A DNA stretch of 64,000 bases from NCBI GenBank assembly GCA_014379625.1, contig JACMLJ010000039.1, forward strand, positions 62,001 through 126,000, read 5' to 3'. Position numbers and translations under genes: made by a program. Origin of the DNA: Ferruginibacter sp. (GTDB taxonomy: Bacteria > Bacteroidota > Bacteroidia > Chitinophagales > Chitinophagaceae). Under the pieces are notes generated by a model. It had not been told where the DNA came from and did not search any database. It saw only the letters and a program-made list of their open reading frames with translations. Position 1 is the first letter of the stretch; each line of letters begins with the position of its first letter. Of the stretch, positions 17,011-26,326 are shown piece by piece.

Positions 17011-17796
17011 TTATCTTTTCCTTTTTTGTGAAAAAAGCCAGGGCAGCAATTCTTTTTCAGCAAAAGCCGAATCCCAGCTATTGTGGCCGGCCTCCGGGTA
17101 CAAAGTGAATTTAACTTTGGCCTTAACGTTTACCAGGGCCGCATACATTTGTTGTGAAAATTCCGGAAGCACCGCTTCATCTTTTGCGCCGTGAAATATC
17201 CACCAGCTTGTTTTCTTTAATTGTTGCGCTGTTGAGGGGTGGGCGCCGCCACAGATAGGAATGGCTGCGGCAAATATTCCCGGGCTTCTTCTTACTAATT
17301 CAAAAACACCCATTCCACCCATCGATAACCCGGCGGTGTACACCTGTTGTTTTTTTACCGGGTACAAACGAAGTAATTCATACAAAAGCCCTTCTGCCAG
17401 CACCATCGCTTTGGTTGGTTCGCCATCGGGAAGAAATTCGCGTTGTCGTTTGCCCTCCTTATTAACTATTGTTTTCATATTACTCCAAGAACTATTTTGA
17501 GCGCATTGCGGAAAAACGACAATGGCAGGATAATCTTTTCTCAGCTCTTCCTGCAAAAAAACTTTAGCTACATGCACCAATTGCTTTTCATTATCATTGC
17601 CCCTTTCGCCCGAACCATGCAGAAAAAAGATAAGGGGATATTTTTTTGCCGCGTCATAATTTACCGGTAATAGCAACCGGTAAGGCAATGTATCTCCCTT
17701 GCTGACAAAAAAATGTTTTTCATAAAGAGAAAGATCCTGCGCCAGTACAGGCATATAAAAAATAACAATCAGGCAAAGGGCCAGTATTTTTTTCAT
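17011..17796 (-). CDS. Secreted alpha/beta-hydrolase esterase (prolyl-oligopeptidase/dienelactone type)
   Basis: A 261-residue exported hydrolase. A signal peptide covers residues 1-19. The oxyanion region is FFLHGSGERG (57-66). The triad is visible as Ser158 in GLSMGG, Asp206 in GAKDEAV and His238 in EAGHNSWD. The length and the GERG loop match predicted polysaccharide esterases found in PULs. It is the last gene of the glucan-type locus, 128 bases after GH3, with a repeat in the gap. Inferred job: removal of an acyl or ester substituent from the polysaccharide or its fragments. No carbohydrate-binding module is attached. Confidence 0.85.
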   Translation of the reverse strand: MKKILALCLIVIFYMPVLAQDLSLYEKHFFVSKGDTLPYRLLLPVNYDAAKKYPLIFFLHGSGERGNDNEKQLVHVAKVFLQEELRKDYPAIVVFPQCAQNSSWSNMKTIVNKEGKRQREFLPDGEPTKAMVLAEGLLYELLRLYPVKKQQVYTAGLSMGGMGVFELVRRSPGIFAAAIPICGGAHPSTAQQLKKTSWWIFHGAKDEAVLPEFSQQMYAALVNVKAKVKFTLYPEAGHNSWDSAFAEKELLPWLFSQKRKR

Positions 17797-17881
17797 TGTA
17801 AAGATTTTAAAACAATATAAATTATTTTGGGTTTGTATTTACCTTTTTTATTCTCGTCACTTACACTTTATCTTTTTAGCA

Positions 17882-17943
17882 TTGCCATTCACCATTCACC
17901 CATTGCCCATTCACCATTGACCATTCACCATTCACCATTGCCC
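17882..17943. repeat. Degenerate CCATTCACCATTGCCC tandem repeat entering the 3' end of the GH3 gene
   Basis: About eight variations of CCATTCA/CCATTGA/CCATTGC stand in a row. The repeat extends 19 bases into the GH3 coding region: the stop (17925-17927) and the last five codons (Gly-Asn-Gly-Glu-Trp) are written in repeat sequence. Related short copies are at 22891-22929, 23132-23154, 46297-46323 and about 54429-54442. Confidence 0.7.
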
Positions 17944-20225
17944 TTCCAAAGCAACTTAAAATCCGCCTCCTTTACATCCCTGCTATTGCCCCCGATAAAA
18001 ACTTTAAAATCTCCCGGCTCCGCCACATATTTCAAATCATAATTGTAAAACTTAAGATCGCCCACAGAGATATTGAAGCTAATCTTTTTAGATTCGCCGG
18101 CTTTTAATTCGATCTTCTGAAATCCCTTTAATTCCTTTACCGGCCGGGTGCTGCTGCCCACCATATCCCGGATGTACAACTGCACCACTTCCTTACCGGT
18201 AACAGTTCCACTGTTGGTTACCGTAACCGTAGCTGTTAGTTTTTCTGAAGGTTTGATGGATCCGCGGCTAAGTTCAACTGCGCTATAAGTGAAATTGGTA
18301 TAACTTAATCCATACCCAAACGGGTACAATGGATCATTGGAAACATCGAGGTAATTAGACCGGAATTTCTGGAACCACTTTCCGTTTTCCAGGGGGCGGC
18401 CTGTATTTTTATGATTGTAAAAAATGGGCACCTGCCCGATGTTTTGCGGAAAGGTAGTACTTAATTTACCGGATGGGTTTACATCCCCAAATAATACATC
18501 AGCAATTGCGCTCCCCGCTTCTGATCCGCCAAACCATACATTCAGTATGGCAGGTGTATGGTCATGTTCCCATTTCAGCGCCAGCGGCCTCCCCGTAAAT
18601 AATACCAGTACCACCGGTTTGCCGGTTTTAAGCAAGGCCATCAGCAGTTCCTGCTGTACCTGCGGAATTTCAATGTCGCTGCGGCTGCTGCTTTCGCCAG
18701 ACATTTCAGCAGATTCGCCCAGGGCGGCAACCACCACATCACTTTGACTGGCTACCGCCACTGCTTCATCAATGATTTGCTGAGCGGGGCGACTATCACG
18801 CGTAAACGCTTTTCCAAACATGCCGGCTCTTTGTTCAAACAAGGTATCGGCATCCAGGTTAGCACCCTTTGCATATAATATTTTTGCCTTGGTTCCAACG
18901 GCAGCCTGCAAACCCGCCAATACCGAAACAGCTTTTGTAAAATCAGCAGCCACGCTCCAAGTGCCCGGCATATTTTCTTTGGCATCCGCCAGCGGGCCAA
19001 TTAAAGCAATGGTGCCACTTTTTTTAATGGGCAGTAAATTATTCGTGTTCTTTAATAATACAAAACTTTGTGCAGCAATTTCCCTAGCTGTTTTTCGACT
19101 TGCATCGGTAAAGATGTCTGTTTTAGCGCGGTTAATATCACAATAGCGATAAGGATCTTCAAATAAACCCAGTTTATATTTTGCTTCCAGTATGCGGCGG
19201 CAGGCGGCGTCAATTTGGGCCGGGGTTACTTTCCCATCCTGTAAAGATTTTTTTAGCGTGGTTAAAAATCCTTCCCCTACCATGTCCATATCAATACCTG
19301 CTTTTAGCGCCAGTGCCGAAACGGTTTGCAGGTTGCCCATACCATGATCCATCATTTCGTTGATGCCGGTATAGTCGGTAACAACAAATCCTTTAAAACC
19401 CCATTGGCCACGCAACACATCCGTCATTAAAAATTTGTTGCCTGTAGCCGGAATACCGTCTACTTCATTAAAAGAAGCCATCACACTCCCTGCCCCTGCA
19501 TCCACCGCCGCTTTGTAGGGTGGTAAATATTCATTGTACATTCTTACCCGGCTCATATCGGTTGTGTTATAATCACGGCCGGCTTCGGCTGCGCCATAAA
19601 AGGCAAAGTGTTTTACGCAGGCCATGATGGTATTGTTTTTAAAAACACCATCGCCCTGGTATCCTTTCACCATTGCTTTGGCGATTTGCGAACCGAGATA
19701 AGCATCTTCGCCGGAACCTTCTGCAATACGCCCCCAGCGTGGGTCACGGGCTATGTCTACCATCGGGCTAAAGGTCCAGTTGATGCCATCCGCACTCGCT
19801 TCCATGGCGGCTATCTGCGCGCTTTTTTCAATGGCCTTCATATCCCAGGTACAGGATAAACCAAGTGGGATGGGGAACACCGTTTCGTAGCCATGAATTA
19901 CGTCCATACCAAAGAGCAGGGGTATTTTTAGACGGCTTTCTTCCATCGCTACTTTTTGAACGGCACGGATTTTTGCTACCGTTTTAATATTAAATAAACC
20001 CCCTACTTTTCCTTCGCGAATTTTTTTGCCGATATCAGAATTAGCTGCCTGGCCGGTAACAATATCTCCTGAGCCTGGTAAATTCAATTGTCCGATTTTT
20101 TCATCCACCGTCATCTTCTTCATCAGGGCATCAATGAAAAGTTTCATTTTTGCACTGTTATGCTGGGCATGCACCGTTATTGAAATACTGAAAATGAAGG
20201 CGACAATCGTTAGTGTTTTTTTCAT
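17925..20225 (-). CDS. bglX: GH3 beta-glucosidase, BglX-like
   Basis: A 766-residue exported (periplasmic) glycoside hydrolase family 3 enzyme, full length for BglX. Signal peptide 1-20; (beta/alpha)8 domain about 25-380; alpha/beta sandwich about 400-620; C-terminal fibronectin-III-like domain about 680-755. Asp284 in GFVVTDYTGINEM is the nucleophile. KHFAFYG (205-211) and the arginine-containing DPRWGR motif are present. GH3 enzymes encoded with GH144 genes, such as Bacteroides BT_3567, are known to split beta-1,2-gluco-oligosaccharides, so sophorose-type oligomers are the likely substrate here. The C-terminal GNGEW is encoded by an intergenic repeat and is probably not functional sequence. 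Confidence 0.92.
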   Translation of the reverse strand: MKKTLTIVAFIFSISITVHAQHNSAKMKLFIDALMKKMTVDEKIGQLNLPGSGDIVTGQAANSDIGKKIREGKVGGLFNIKTVAKIRAVQKVAMEESRLKIPLLFGMDVIHGYETVFPIPLGLSCTWDMKAIEKSAQIAAMEASADGINWTFSPMVDIARDPRWGRIAEGSGEDAYLGSQIAKAMVKGYQGDGVFKNNTIMACVKHFAFYGAAEAGRDYNTTDMSRVRMYNEYLPPYKAAVDAGAGSVMASFNEVDGIPATGNKFLMTDVLRGQWGFKGFVVTDYTGINEMMDHGMGNLQTVSALALKAGIDMDMVGEGFLTTLKKSLQDGKVTPAQIDAACRRILEAKYKLGLFEDPYRYCDINRAKTDIFTDASRKTAREIAAQSFVLLKNTNNLLPIKKSGTIALIGPLADAKENMPGTWSVAADFTKAVSVLAGLQAAVGTKAKILYAKGANLDADTLFEQRAGMFGKAFTRDSRPAQQIIDEAVAVASQSDVVVAALGESAEMSGESSSRSDIEIPQVQQELLMALLKTGKPVVLVLFTGRPLALKWEHDHTPAILNVWFGGSEAGSAIADVLFGDVNPSGKLSTTFPQNIGQVPIFYNHKNTGRPLENGKWFQKFRSNYLDVSNDPLYPFGYGLSYTNFTYSAVELSRGSIKPSEKLTATVTVTNSGTVTGKEVVQLYIRDMVGSSTRPVKELKGFQKIELKAGESKKISFNISVGDLKFYNYDLKYVAEPGDFKVFIGGNSRDVKEADFKLLWKGNGEW

Positions 20226-20311
20226 GTTTTATTGTTTGATTATTTTAGGCGTTGTATTGCTGTCTCCCACTTTATGAGCCACGGAGAAGTTTTATTTTTA
20301 AAGATGCTTAA

Positions 20312-20977
20312 TTAATGTAACAGGTAAGGTTCAATGATTTTTTGCCAGATAGCATAGCCTTTCGCATTCATGTGCAGGTTGTCACTGGTAAAAATTTCAC
20401 TCATTACCTTTCCATCCTTATTAAACATTTTATGATATACATCTATAAAGGCAGTTTGCTTTTTTGTTAGTAAATAATTTTTTATTAATGAGTTCCCTTC
20501 CACCATTTTAGGCCACAGCTTCTCCCGGCTGGGACTCGGTTTCATAGAAACGTATGCAATTGATACCAGTGGCATGCGGTTTCGTATTAATTGAAATAAT
20601 TGCCTAAAACGATTGAACACTATTTTTGACGTAACGCTGTCAGCACCTGCCAGGTCATTTTCGCCGCAATAAATAATGATCTGTTTGGGATGATAAGGAA
20701 AAATAATATCGTTTGCATATCGTATCACATCCGGCAATGATGAGCCGCCAAAGCCTCGGTTGATAATTTTATGCGCGGGAAAATAATCCTGCATATCCTC
20801 CCACCTGGTAAAGGAGGAACTTCCAATAAAAAGAATCGCTTTTTTTGAAGGAAAACTTTTGTTATCCTGCTTTTTGAAATTTTGGATTTCTTTGTAGAAA
20901 GGCAGTAGCGAATCCTGCGACCATAATACATTACAGGCCATTAGTAAAATGAAAATACCAGTTAGTTTTTTTTTCAT
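20312..20977 (-). CDS. SGNH/GDSL-family secreted hydrolase
   Basis: A 221-residue exported esterase or acetylhydrolase. A signal peptide (1-20) is followed by the four SGNH blocks: block I as GSSSF (52-56, Ser54 in the nucleophile position), block II GFGGS (75-79), block III GENDLA with Asn107, and block V DNLH with Asp199 and His202. The usual GDS is GSS here, which is frequent in this family of Bacteroidota esterases. It lies between GH43 and GH3 in the PUL, so a role in deacylating the glycan is likely. Together with the alpha/beta esterase at 17011 it makes two predicted deacylases in this locus. Confidence 0.85.
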   Translation of the reverse strand: MKKKLTGIFILLMACNVLWSQDSLLPFYKEIQNFKKQDNKSFPSKKAILFIGSSSFTRWEDMQDYFPAHKIINRGFGGSSLPDVIRYANDIIFPYHPKQIIIYCGENDLAGADSVTSKIVFNRFRQLFQLIRNRMPLVSIAYVSMKPSPSREKLWPKMVEGNSLIKNYLLTKKQTAFIDVYHKMFNKDGKVMSEIFTSDNLHMNAKGYAIWQKIIEPYLLH

Positions 20978-21067
20978 CTTGTTACCATTTTCACTACGAG
21001 GATTGCTTTATTAAAATATTTCTCCACTCGCCTGGATTTACCAATGCCGGCAAGTTTGGCGCGTTCA

Positions 21068-22861
21068 TTATTCCGCTTTTACAATTTCCGCAGGATCAGA
21101 TACCCCATTTTCATTGATCGCTTCTATCCTGAAATAATACGGCATTTTACTATCCATCGCTTTGAACCAGTATTCATTGGCATCATGCACCATTATGCAA
21201 TTGTATAATTTAGCAGGATGAGTGCCATAATAAATATTGTATGCGAAAGCATTGTCAACGGGGCTCCATTTTAAATAGGCGCTGCGTTTATCCTTCTCCG
21301 TTCTTAATACAAAGAACTGCTTAACTTTCCCGGGATTAGCGCCGTTGCCATTACCAAATACACGCAGACCGCTAATGGCGAATTTGCCAGTGGGCATGTG
21401 AATATTCTCCAGTTTTATATAGCGTGCCTGTACCGGCTTTTCCAGTTCAATATAGTCATGCGGTACATCTGTTTTATTGTTGCTTTTGTCTGCCAGTATC
21501 TTCCATTTTTTGGCATCCGCAGAATAATACAATTTATATTGATGGAACACTCCCGACGATTTACCCAAAAAAGAACTGTCCACATCCTGGTCGGCATAGT
21601 TGATCTGTACAGCGTTCACCATGCTCACATTGCCCAGATCAGTTTGAATGAATTCTCCTTTGTTATCGGTAGCAGCACTCCAGTAAGTTTTAATTGCTTC
21701 ATCTACCGCATTGTTTGCGTTGTAACCGCCAAGGGTAGACGAAACCACCACAGGCTTTTTGTAATTGAGGAGCATCCATGCCGGGAATGAGGACGCTTCA
21801 CCACTCTCTGCGGGGAGATAATGCGGATAATCTCCAAATGCTGTATTGCACCACATTACGCCATCCTTGTCAAAACCGGTGGGCCAGATTCCAAGTCTTC
21901 TTTCAAACGTATTTTTCACCGAAACTACCATGGTACTTATATGCCAGTAGTTATTGTACACATCCCGGAAGGTGGCGCCGTGGCCTGCACCCCGGATAAA
22001 GCCGCCCAGCTTATAACTTAACGGATCACTTGCTGACGTGAACGGGCCTAAGGGATGGTCACCAACCACCAGTCCATCTGCATACCCGCTAAATTCTGTG
22101 CCGGGCGCTCCGTACTGCAGGTAATATTTCCCAGCGTGTTTCGTCATGTGACTGCCTTCTATAAAAGCATCCAAAAACGTATCATCCAAATACTCTCCAA
22201 AACGCTGCCAGCCGTAGCGCCAGCTTTCCAGCAGGTACATTTCTTTGCGCGTACCTTTTGGCAGAAAGGTTTTCCGGTCGAGTTCCACACCATACATGGG
22301 AAACTTATTACTGCTGCCGTTATACATGTACAGCCTGCCATCATCATCAGTAAAAAAGCTGGGGTCCCATCCACCGATATCAAAAGAATCTACCAGGGGC
22401 TTCCATTCATTGGCTTTTGGGTTGGTGCTCATCCAGATGCTGAAGTTGCTGGTATAAGTGGAACCAAAAACGATCATAGTATCTCCGATGATGCCCACTG
22501 CTGGTGCACATAATTCATCATAGCCCGCATTCCAGGGGCGAAGGAATTTTTTGGAGATAAATTTCCAGTTCAGCATATCGCTGCTCCACCAATAACCCCA
22601 CTGATTAGTGCTGAATAAATAATAATCACCTTTGTAAGTTACAATAACCGGGTCGGCCGTTGCACGGTGCCTGCCCCATTGGGCGAAATTGGGAATTGGC
22701 GTATAGCCGTAGTCGATATTAACCGGATTGCAGTAGGTTTTTTGTTTGAACTGGGCGTTTGCAACAGGCACCCAAAACAGGAAGCCAATGCCCAATAGCA
22801 GCACTGCCTTTGAACGGAGCGTCGCAAGGATGCTTAATTGTAAATCAACTGTTGGTATCAT
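21068..22861 (-). CDS. GH43-like five-bladed beta-propeller glycosidase with F5/8-type (CBM32) and FnIII domains
   Basis: A 597-residue exported protein. A signal segment lies at about residues 15-36. The GH43 propeller spans about 40-350, with the three acidic residues in family context: Asp70 (RATADPVI), Asp166 (GGWDPSFF) and Glu235 (IEGSHMT). A discoidin/CBM32-like domain follows at about 370-505 (ANNAVDEAIKTYWSA), then a fibronectin-III-like domain at about 515-595. GH43 enzymes mostly remove arabinose, xylose or galactose, so the presence of this gene between GH144 and GH3 genes suggests a substituted or mixed glycan, or an activity of the subfamily that I cannot name. The C-terminal modules point to substrate binding. 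Confidence 0.85.
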   Translation of the reverse strand: MIPTVDLQLSILATLRSKAVLLLGIGFLFWVPVANAQFKQKTYCNPVNIDYGYTPIPNFAQWGRHRATADPVIVTYKGDYYLFSTNQWGYWWSSDMLNWKFISKKFLRPWNAGYDELCAPAVGIIGDTMIVFGSTYTSNFSIWMSTNPKANEWKPLVDSFDIGGWDPSFFTDDDGRLYMYNGSSNKFPMYGVELDRKTFLPKGTRKEMYLLESWRYGWQRFGEYLDDTFLDAFIEGSHMTKHAGKYYLQYGAPGTEFSGYADGLVVGDHPLGPFTSASDPLSYKLGGFIRGAGHGATFRDVYNNYWHISTMVVSVKNTFERRLGIWPTGFDKDGVMWCNTAFGDYPHYLPAESGEASSFPAWMLLNYKKPVVVSSTLGGYNANNAVDEAIKTYWSAATDNKGEFIQTDLGNVSMVNAVQINYADQDVDSSFLGKSSGVFHQYKLYYSADAKKWKILADKSNNKTDVPHDYIELEKPVQARYIKLENIHMPTGKFAISGLRVFGNGNGANPGKVKQFFVLRTEKDKRSAYLKWSPVDNAFAYNIYYGTHPAKLYNCIMVHDANEYWFKAMDSKMPYYFRIEAINENGVSDPAEIVKAE

Positions 22862-23145
22862 AAGTATTTATTGATTCAGCCTTGTTGTCAATAGTGAATG
22901 GTGTTTTTGCCAATGGTCAATGGTGAAAACTTTCAATATTTTTTATGATTGTCATGGGACTAAATGCCTGATACCCTTGTCCTGCCTGTATGACCTCACC
23001 CCAACCCCAACCCCCTTCGACAAGCTCAGGATTCAGGGGCTAGAACCCTTAATTGTAAAAGCTTTTGCAAATCTGGCTTCTTTTTACCGGACAATAATGA
23101 TTTTTTATAAAATGATAGTATCTCTATAAATCCACCATTGCCCAT
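22862..23145. other. Intergenic region with dispersed repeat fragments
   Basis: No gene is supportable in this gap. It contains a TGGTGAATGG-type repeat (22891-22929), a fragment CCTCACCCCAACCCC followed by CTTCGACAAGCTCAGG (22991-23033), which belongs to widely dispersed bacterial intergenic repeats, and a CCATTGCCCATTCACCATTC copy that runs into the stop of the upstream gene. It may also hold an internal promoter for the distal PUL genes, but I see no clear TAnnTTTG. Confidence 0.5.
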
Positions 23146-23154
23146 TCACCATTC
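23132..23154. repeat. CCATTCACC-type repeat overlapping the stop of the second GH144 gene
   Basis: The repeat supplies the TGA stop at 23148-23146 and the codons of the last Glu and Trp. It is the same motif as at the end of the GH3 gene. Confidence 0.6.
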
Positions 23155-24474
23155 AAATCCCAACTTCATCAATCCCTTTTTAACCTCCGGGCAACTCATA
23201 AATAATTTCCACAATAACCCGCTCCTGTAATTTTCTATCATCACGATGATGGGGCCCTGGTCAATCGCCAGGTGGGATGTAGCGTACCAATTTTTTGTTT
23301 CGTTAAAGGCATCCGTAAAACCATACTGGCTCCATATCTTATCCCCCAGGTCGTAATAAAAATGTTTCAATGCTTTCATTGAATATTCGGGTGTGTAAGG
23401 GAAGGCAGACAAGGCCGCAGTTGGTGTAATAGTCCCGTTATCTTCCGTAGGGGAATGCGCATTGTATCCATTGTAGGTATCGCTTGCGGTTAATCCCCAG
23501 CAATTTTCACCATAGCCTTTAAAGTCCTTTGGATTTTCCAGGCAATATGCCCGGTTGATCAATGTGTGGCTTTTATTTTGTTCCCAGTAATTGGCGTATT
23601 GATCTTTTAAGCCCGATGGATTTAATCCGAGAAAGGAATAGTGAGAATAGAAAAGCGGGCCACCATAGTCGAAACCTAGCGGAAGGGTGTAGCCGTAAAA
23701 TGCCTTTCCGTTTTTAAAGAAATTACTTTGTGCCCACCCTCGGTGATATACCGCGCTGGTTACCGGGTATTTTTCCGCAGATGCTGCAAGTACGTACATA
23801 ATGAGGCATTCATTAAAACCACGCACCGGAAAATTCATAGCCCAGCCGTTATTGGGGCTCCAGTGCCAATACAATACCTCCTGGCCGCCTCTTGTAAACC
23901 AATCCCATTCTATATCATTCCAGATCCAACTGATGCGGTTACGCAAACTTCTTTCTACATTATTATCTCCATTGAAATACTGGCGCGCACAAAGAAGACC
24001 CTGGAATAAATAGGAAGTCTCCACGAGGTCGGCACCATCATCTTTGCGGCTGAAAGGGATCGTTTTACCCGTGGCCCCGTTGAGCCAGTGTGGAAAAACG
24101 CCATGATAACTATCTGATTTCAATAAAAAATTCACCATCTTCAACAGCATTTTTGCGGCGGTATCCCTGGTTATCCATTTCCGTTCGGTGGCAACTATTA
24201 TGCTCATTACACCAAAGCCCGTACCCCCGGTGGTTACCACTTCATGGCCATAGTTGGAGGTAATATTGCTTCTCTCCCTGGACAGGCCACTTACCGGGTG
24301 CGCAAAATCCCAGAAATAGCGGAATGTTTGTTTTTGCACAAGATCAAGTAATGCGGAATCGGATAGGTTTACGGGCCGACTTATTGGTTTACCCGGCCTG
24401 ACATCATTATTTTGTGCAACAGCACCAACTGATAAATAAGTTATGGACAACAGAAGAATAAAATATTTCTTCAT
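23146..24474 (-). CDS. GH144-family glucanase (PF10091 glycoamylase fold), single-domain
   Basis: A 442-residue exported protein with a signal peptide (1-20). One (alpha/alpha)6-barrel glycoamylase domain spans about 40-435. Diagnostic stretches are FRYFWDFAHPVSGLSRER, HWLNGATG, DGADLVETSYLFQGL, and a C-terminal AIDQGPIIVMIENYRSGLLW. GH144 was defined on an endo-beta-1,2-glucanase from Chitinophaga pinensis, and an exo-type member that releases sophorose is known from Parabacteroides. The gene follows a related but longer paralogue by 23 bases. The two may split the work into endo and exo action. Which is which cannot be read from the sequence. A periplasmic location fits this signal peptide without a lipobox. 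Confidence 0.9.
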   Translation of the reverse strand: MKKYFILLLSITYLSVGAVAQNNDVRPGKPISRPVNLSDSALLDLVQKQTFRYFWDFAHPVSGLSRERSNITSNYGHEVVTTGGTGFGVMSIIVATERKWITRDTAAKMLLKMVNFLLKSDSYHGVFPHWLNGATGKTIPFSRKDDGADLVETSYLFQGLLCARQYFNGDNNVERSLRNRISWIWNDIEWDWFTRGGQEVLYWHWSPNNGWAMNFPVRGFNECLIMYVLAASAEKYPVTSAVYHRGWAQSNFFKNGKAFYGYTLPLGFDYGGPLFYSHYSFLGLNPSGLKDQYANYWEQNKSHTLINRAYCLENPKDFKGYGENCWGLTASDTYNGYNAHSPTEDNGTITPTAALSAFPYTPEYSMKALKHFYYDLGDKIWSQYGFTDAFNETKNWYATSHLAIDQGPIIVMIENYRSGLLWKLFMSCPEVKKGLMKLGFEW

Positions 24475-24497
24475 AAACTATTTAAGCATTACTGATT

Positions 24498-26171
24498 TTA
24501 AAGATAAGGTGCTGTAAATCCAAGATTTTTCATCCCGTTTTTAATTTCCGGGGCGCTTGTAAATAAATTCCAAAGCAAGCCGGTTCGATAGTTTTCTATC
24601 ATTACAATAATTGGCCCCTGGTCAATGGCAAGTGTTGATGTAGCAAACCACGGATCTTTTAAAGAGAAGGCATCTGCAAAACCATAACTCCCCCATATTT
24701 TATCGCCCAGTTTATAATAGAAAAATTTCAATGCGTTCATGGATTCTGTGGGTGTGTAGGGTATGGATGATACAGCCGCCGTGGGCGAAATAACACCGAT
24801 ATCATTATCGGGTGCGTTGGCATTGTAGCCATTATTGGGTACATCGCTGGCAGTAAGCCCCCAGCAAAGGTTGCTATAGCCATACCATTGCTTTGGATTG
24901 GCCCTGCAATATTCATAATTTATTTTTGAATGATTGATTGCCTGGGTTTGATAATTTGCATACGCATCGGTTAACCCGTTGGGGTTGATTCCCATAAATG
25001 AATAGTGCTCAAAGAACAACGGCCCTCCCAAAGCGGGACCTAACGGCAACTGGTAGCCGAAATAAATACTATTATTTTTCATAGCGCTGTTTCTTGCCCA
25101 TCCATTGTCATATACGATTTTAGGAATGGGAGAAGTGTTGGAGGAAGCCGCCATGACATAGGTTATCAAAGCCTCATTCCATCCACTCACTTTTGCATTA
25201 ATTGTCCAGGCCTTGTCGGGGCTCCAATGCCAGTAGAGTACATTTTGATTGCCCTGCCGGAACCAGTTCCACTCAACCCCATTCCACAAAGTATTTATTT
25301 TATTCCGGAGACCGGTTTCTGTAGCATCAGTGGTATTGAAATATTGCCTGGCAGTTATAAGCCCCTGCATGAGGTAAGAAGTTTCAACCAGGTCGGCCCC
25401 GTTGTCATCGGTACTGAATGGAATGGTGGCACCTGTAGCGCCATTTAACCAATGAGCGAAAGCGCCGTGGTATTTACTGCAGTTAGTGAGTAAAAAATCA
25501 GTGATCTTTAAAACCCTGGCAGCACCATCGGCCCTTGTAATAAAGTTGCGGTTAACCGCAGTTACCATTGCCATTATGCCAAAACCTGTGCCACCGGTGG
25601 TTACAAGATCACCGCTTGTATTTCTTTCTCTTGCCATGCCGGATACCGGGTGCCCAAACTCCCAAAAGTATTTAAAGGTTTGCTGCTGCACTTTATCAAG
25701 CAAGGCGTTATCTGTAAGCAGCGGGAATTTGTCCGAGGAGTCTATTGCAGTAATAAAGCTGATGGAAGTTGCTGCGGACAAAGAAGTATTGCGCTGGGAG
25801 GTTAAACTATTTTTAATCTCCAAGGTATATTTTGAAATATAGGCCAATGCTGTTGCAGGTTGCAGGATCATCAAACTATCTCCGTTCTGGTAAACAGCAT
25901 TTAATGCGGCGGCGGCACCGGATGCGGGGGTTAAGGTTATTCCGTTGGCTACACTGGCACGATTTACAGGTGCGGTAAATGATAACCTGATGAGTGGGGA
26001 AGGATTTACACCAGATTGGGCGGAAGCGGTATTTCCGTTGACAGCCGCTGAGATAATATTAAATGTTTCTGCAGTGGGTACCGGTGTAGCATTATCGTTT
26101 CCTTTTTTGCAACTAACCGAGGTCAACAAAATCAACATACACAAATACATACAATTAAAACATCGGGTCAT
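24498..26171 (-). CDS. GH144-family glucanase lipoprotein with N-terminal Ig-like domain
   Basis: A 557-residue lipoprotein: a signal with lipobox LTSVSC, then an Ig-like (Big_5 type) domain at about 35-140 (SGVNPSPLIRLSFTAPVN), then the GH144 domain at about 150-550. The latter shows FKYFWEFGHPVSGMARER, HWLNGATG, DNGADLVETSYLMQGL and AIDQGPIIVMIENYRTGLLW. It is clearly a diverged duplicate of the next gene. The lipid anchor and Ig-like spacer suggest surface display, where polymer would be cut before import by SusCD. It follows the LamG lipoprotein gene and precedes the single-domain paralogue. Confidence 0.9.
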   Translation of the reverse strand: MTRCFNCMYLCMLILLTSVSCKKGNDNATPVPTAETFNIISAAVNGNTASAQSGVNPSPLIRLSFTAPVNRASVANGITLTPASGAAAALNAVYQNGDSLMILQPATALAYISKYTLEIKNSLTSQRNTSLSAATSISFITAIDSSDKFPLLTDNALLDKVQQQTFKYFWEFGHPVSGMARERNTSGDLVTTGGTGFGIMAMVTAVNRNFITRADGAARVLKITDFLLTNCSKYHGAFAHWLNGATGATIPFSTDDNGADLVETSYLMQGLITARQYFNTTDATETGLRNKINTLWNGVEWNWFRQGNQNVLYWHWSPDKAWTINAKVSGWNEALITYVMAASSNTSPIPKIVYDNGWARNSAMKNNSIYFGYQLPLGPALGGPLFFEHYSFMGINPNGLTDAYANYQTQAINHSKINYEYCRANPKQWYGYSNLCWGLTASDVPNNGYNANAPDNDIGVISPTAAVSSIPYTPTESMNALKFFYYKLGDKIWGSYGFADAFSLKDPWFATSTLAIDQGPIIVMIENYRTGLLWNLFTSAPEIKNGMKNLGFTAPYL

Positions 26172-26326
26172 AAGTATAAGTATTTTAAAACTTTTTATAT
26201 AAAAAAGAGGTTGCCGGTGTATGATAAAAACCAGGCAACCTCTTTAAAACTGTCACTAAAAAATATAATCCTTACAAATAATTGCCAGTAAAATACCAGG
26301 ACTCAAATTATAGGTTGAACCTAAAT

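Noticed and set aside
22055..22513. 152-codon plus-strand frame opposite the GH43 gene
   Set aside because: It is antisense shadow of a conserved catalytic domain.
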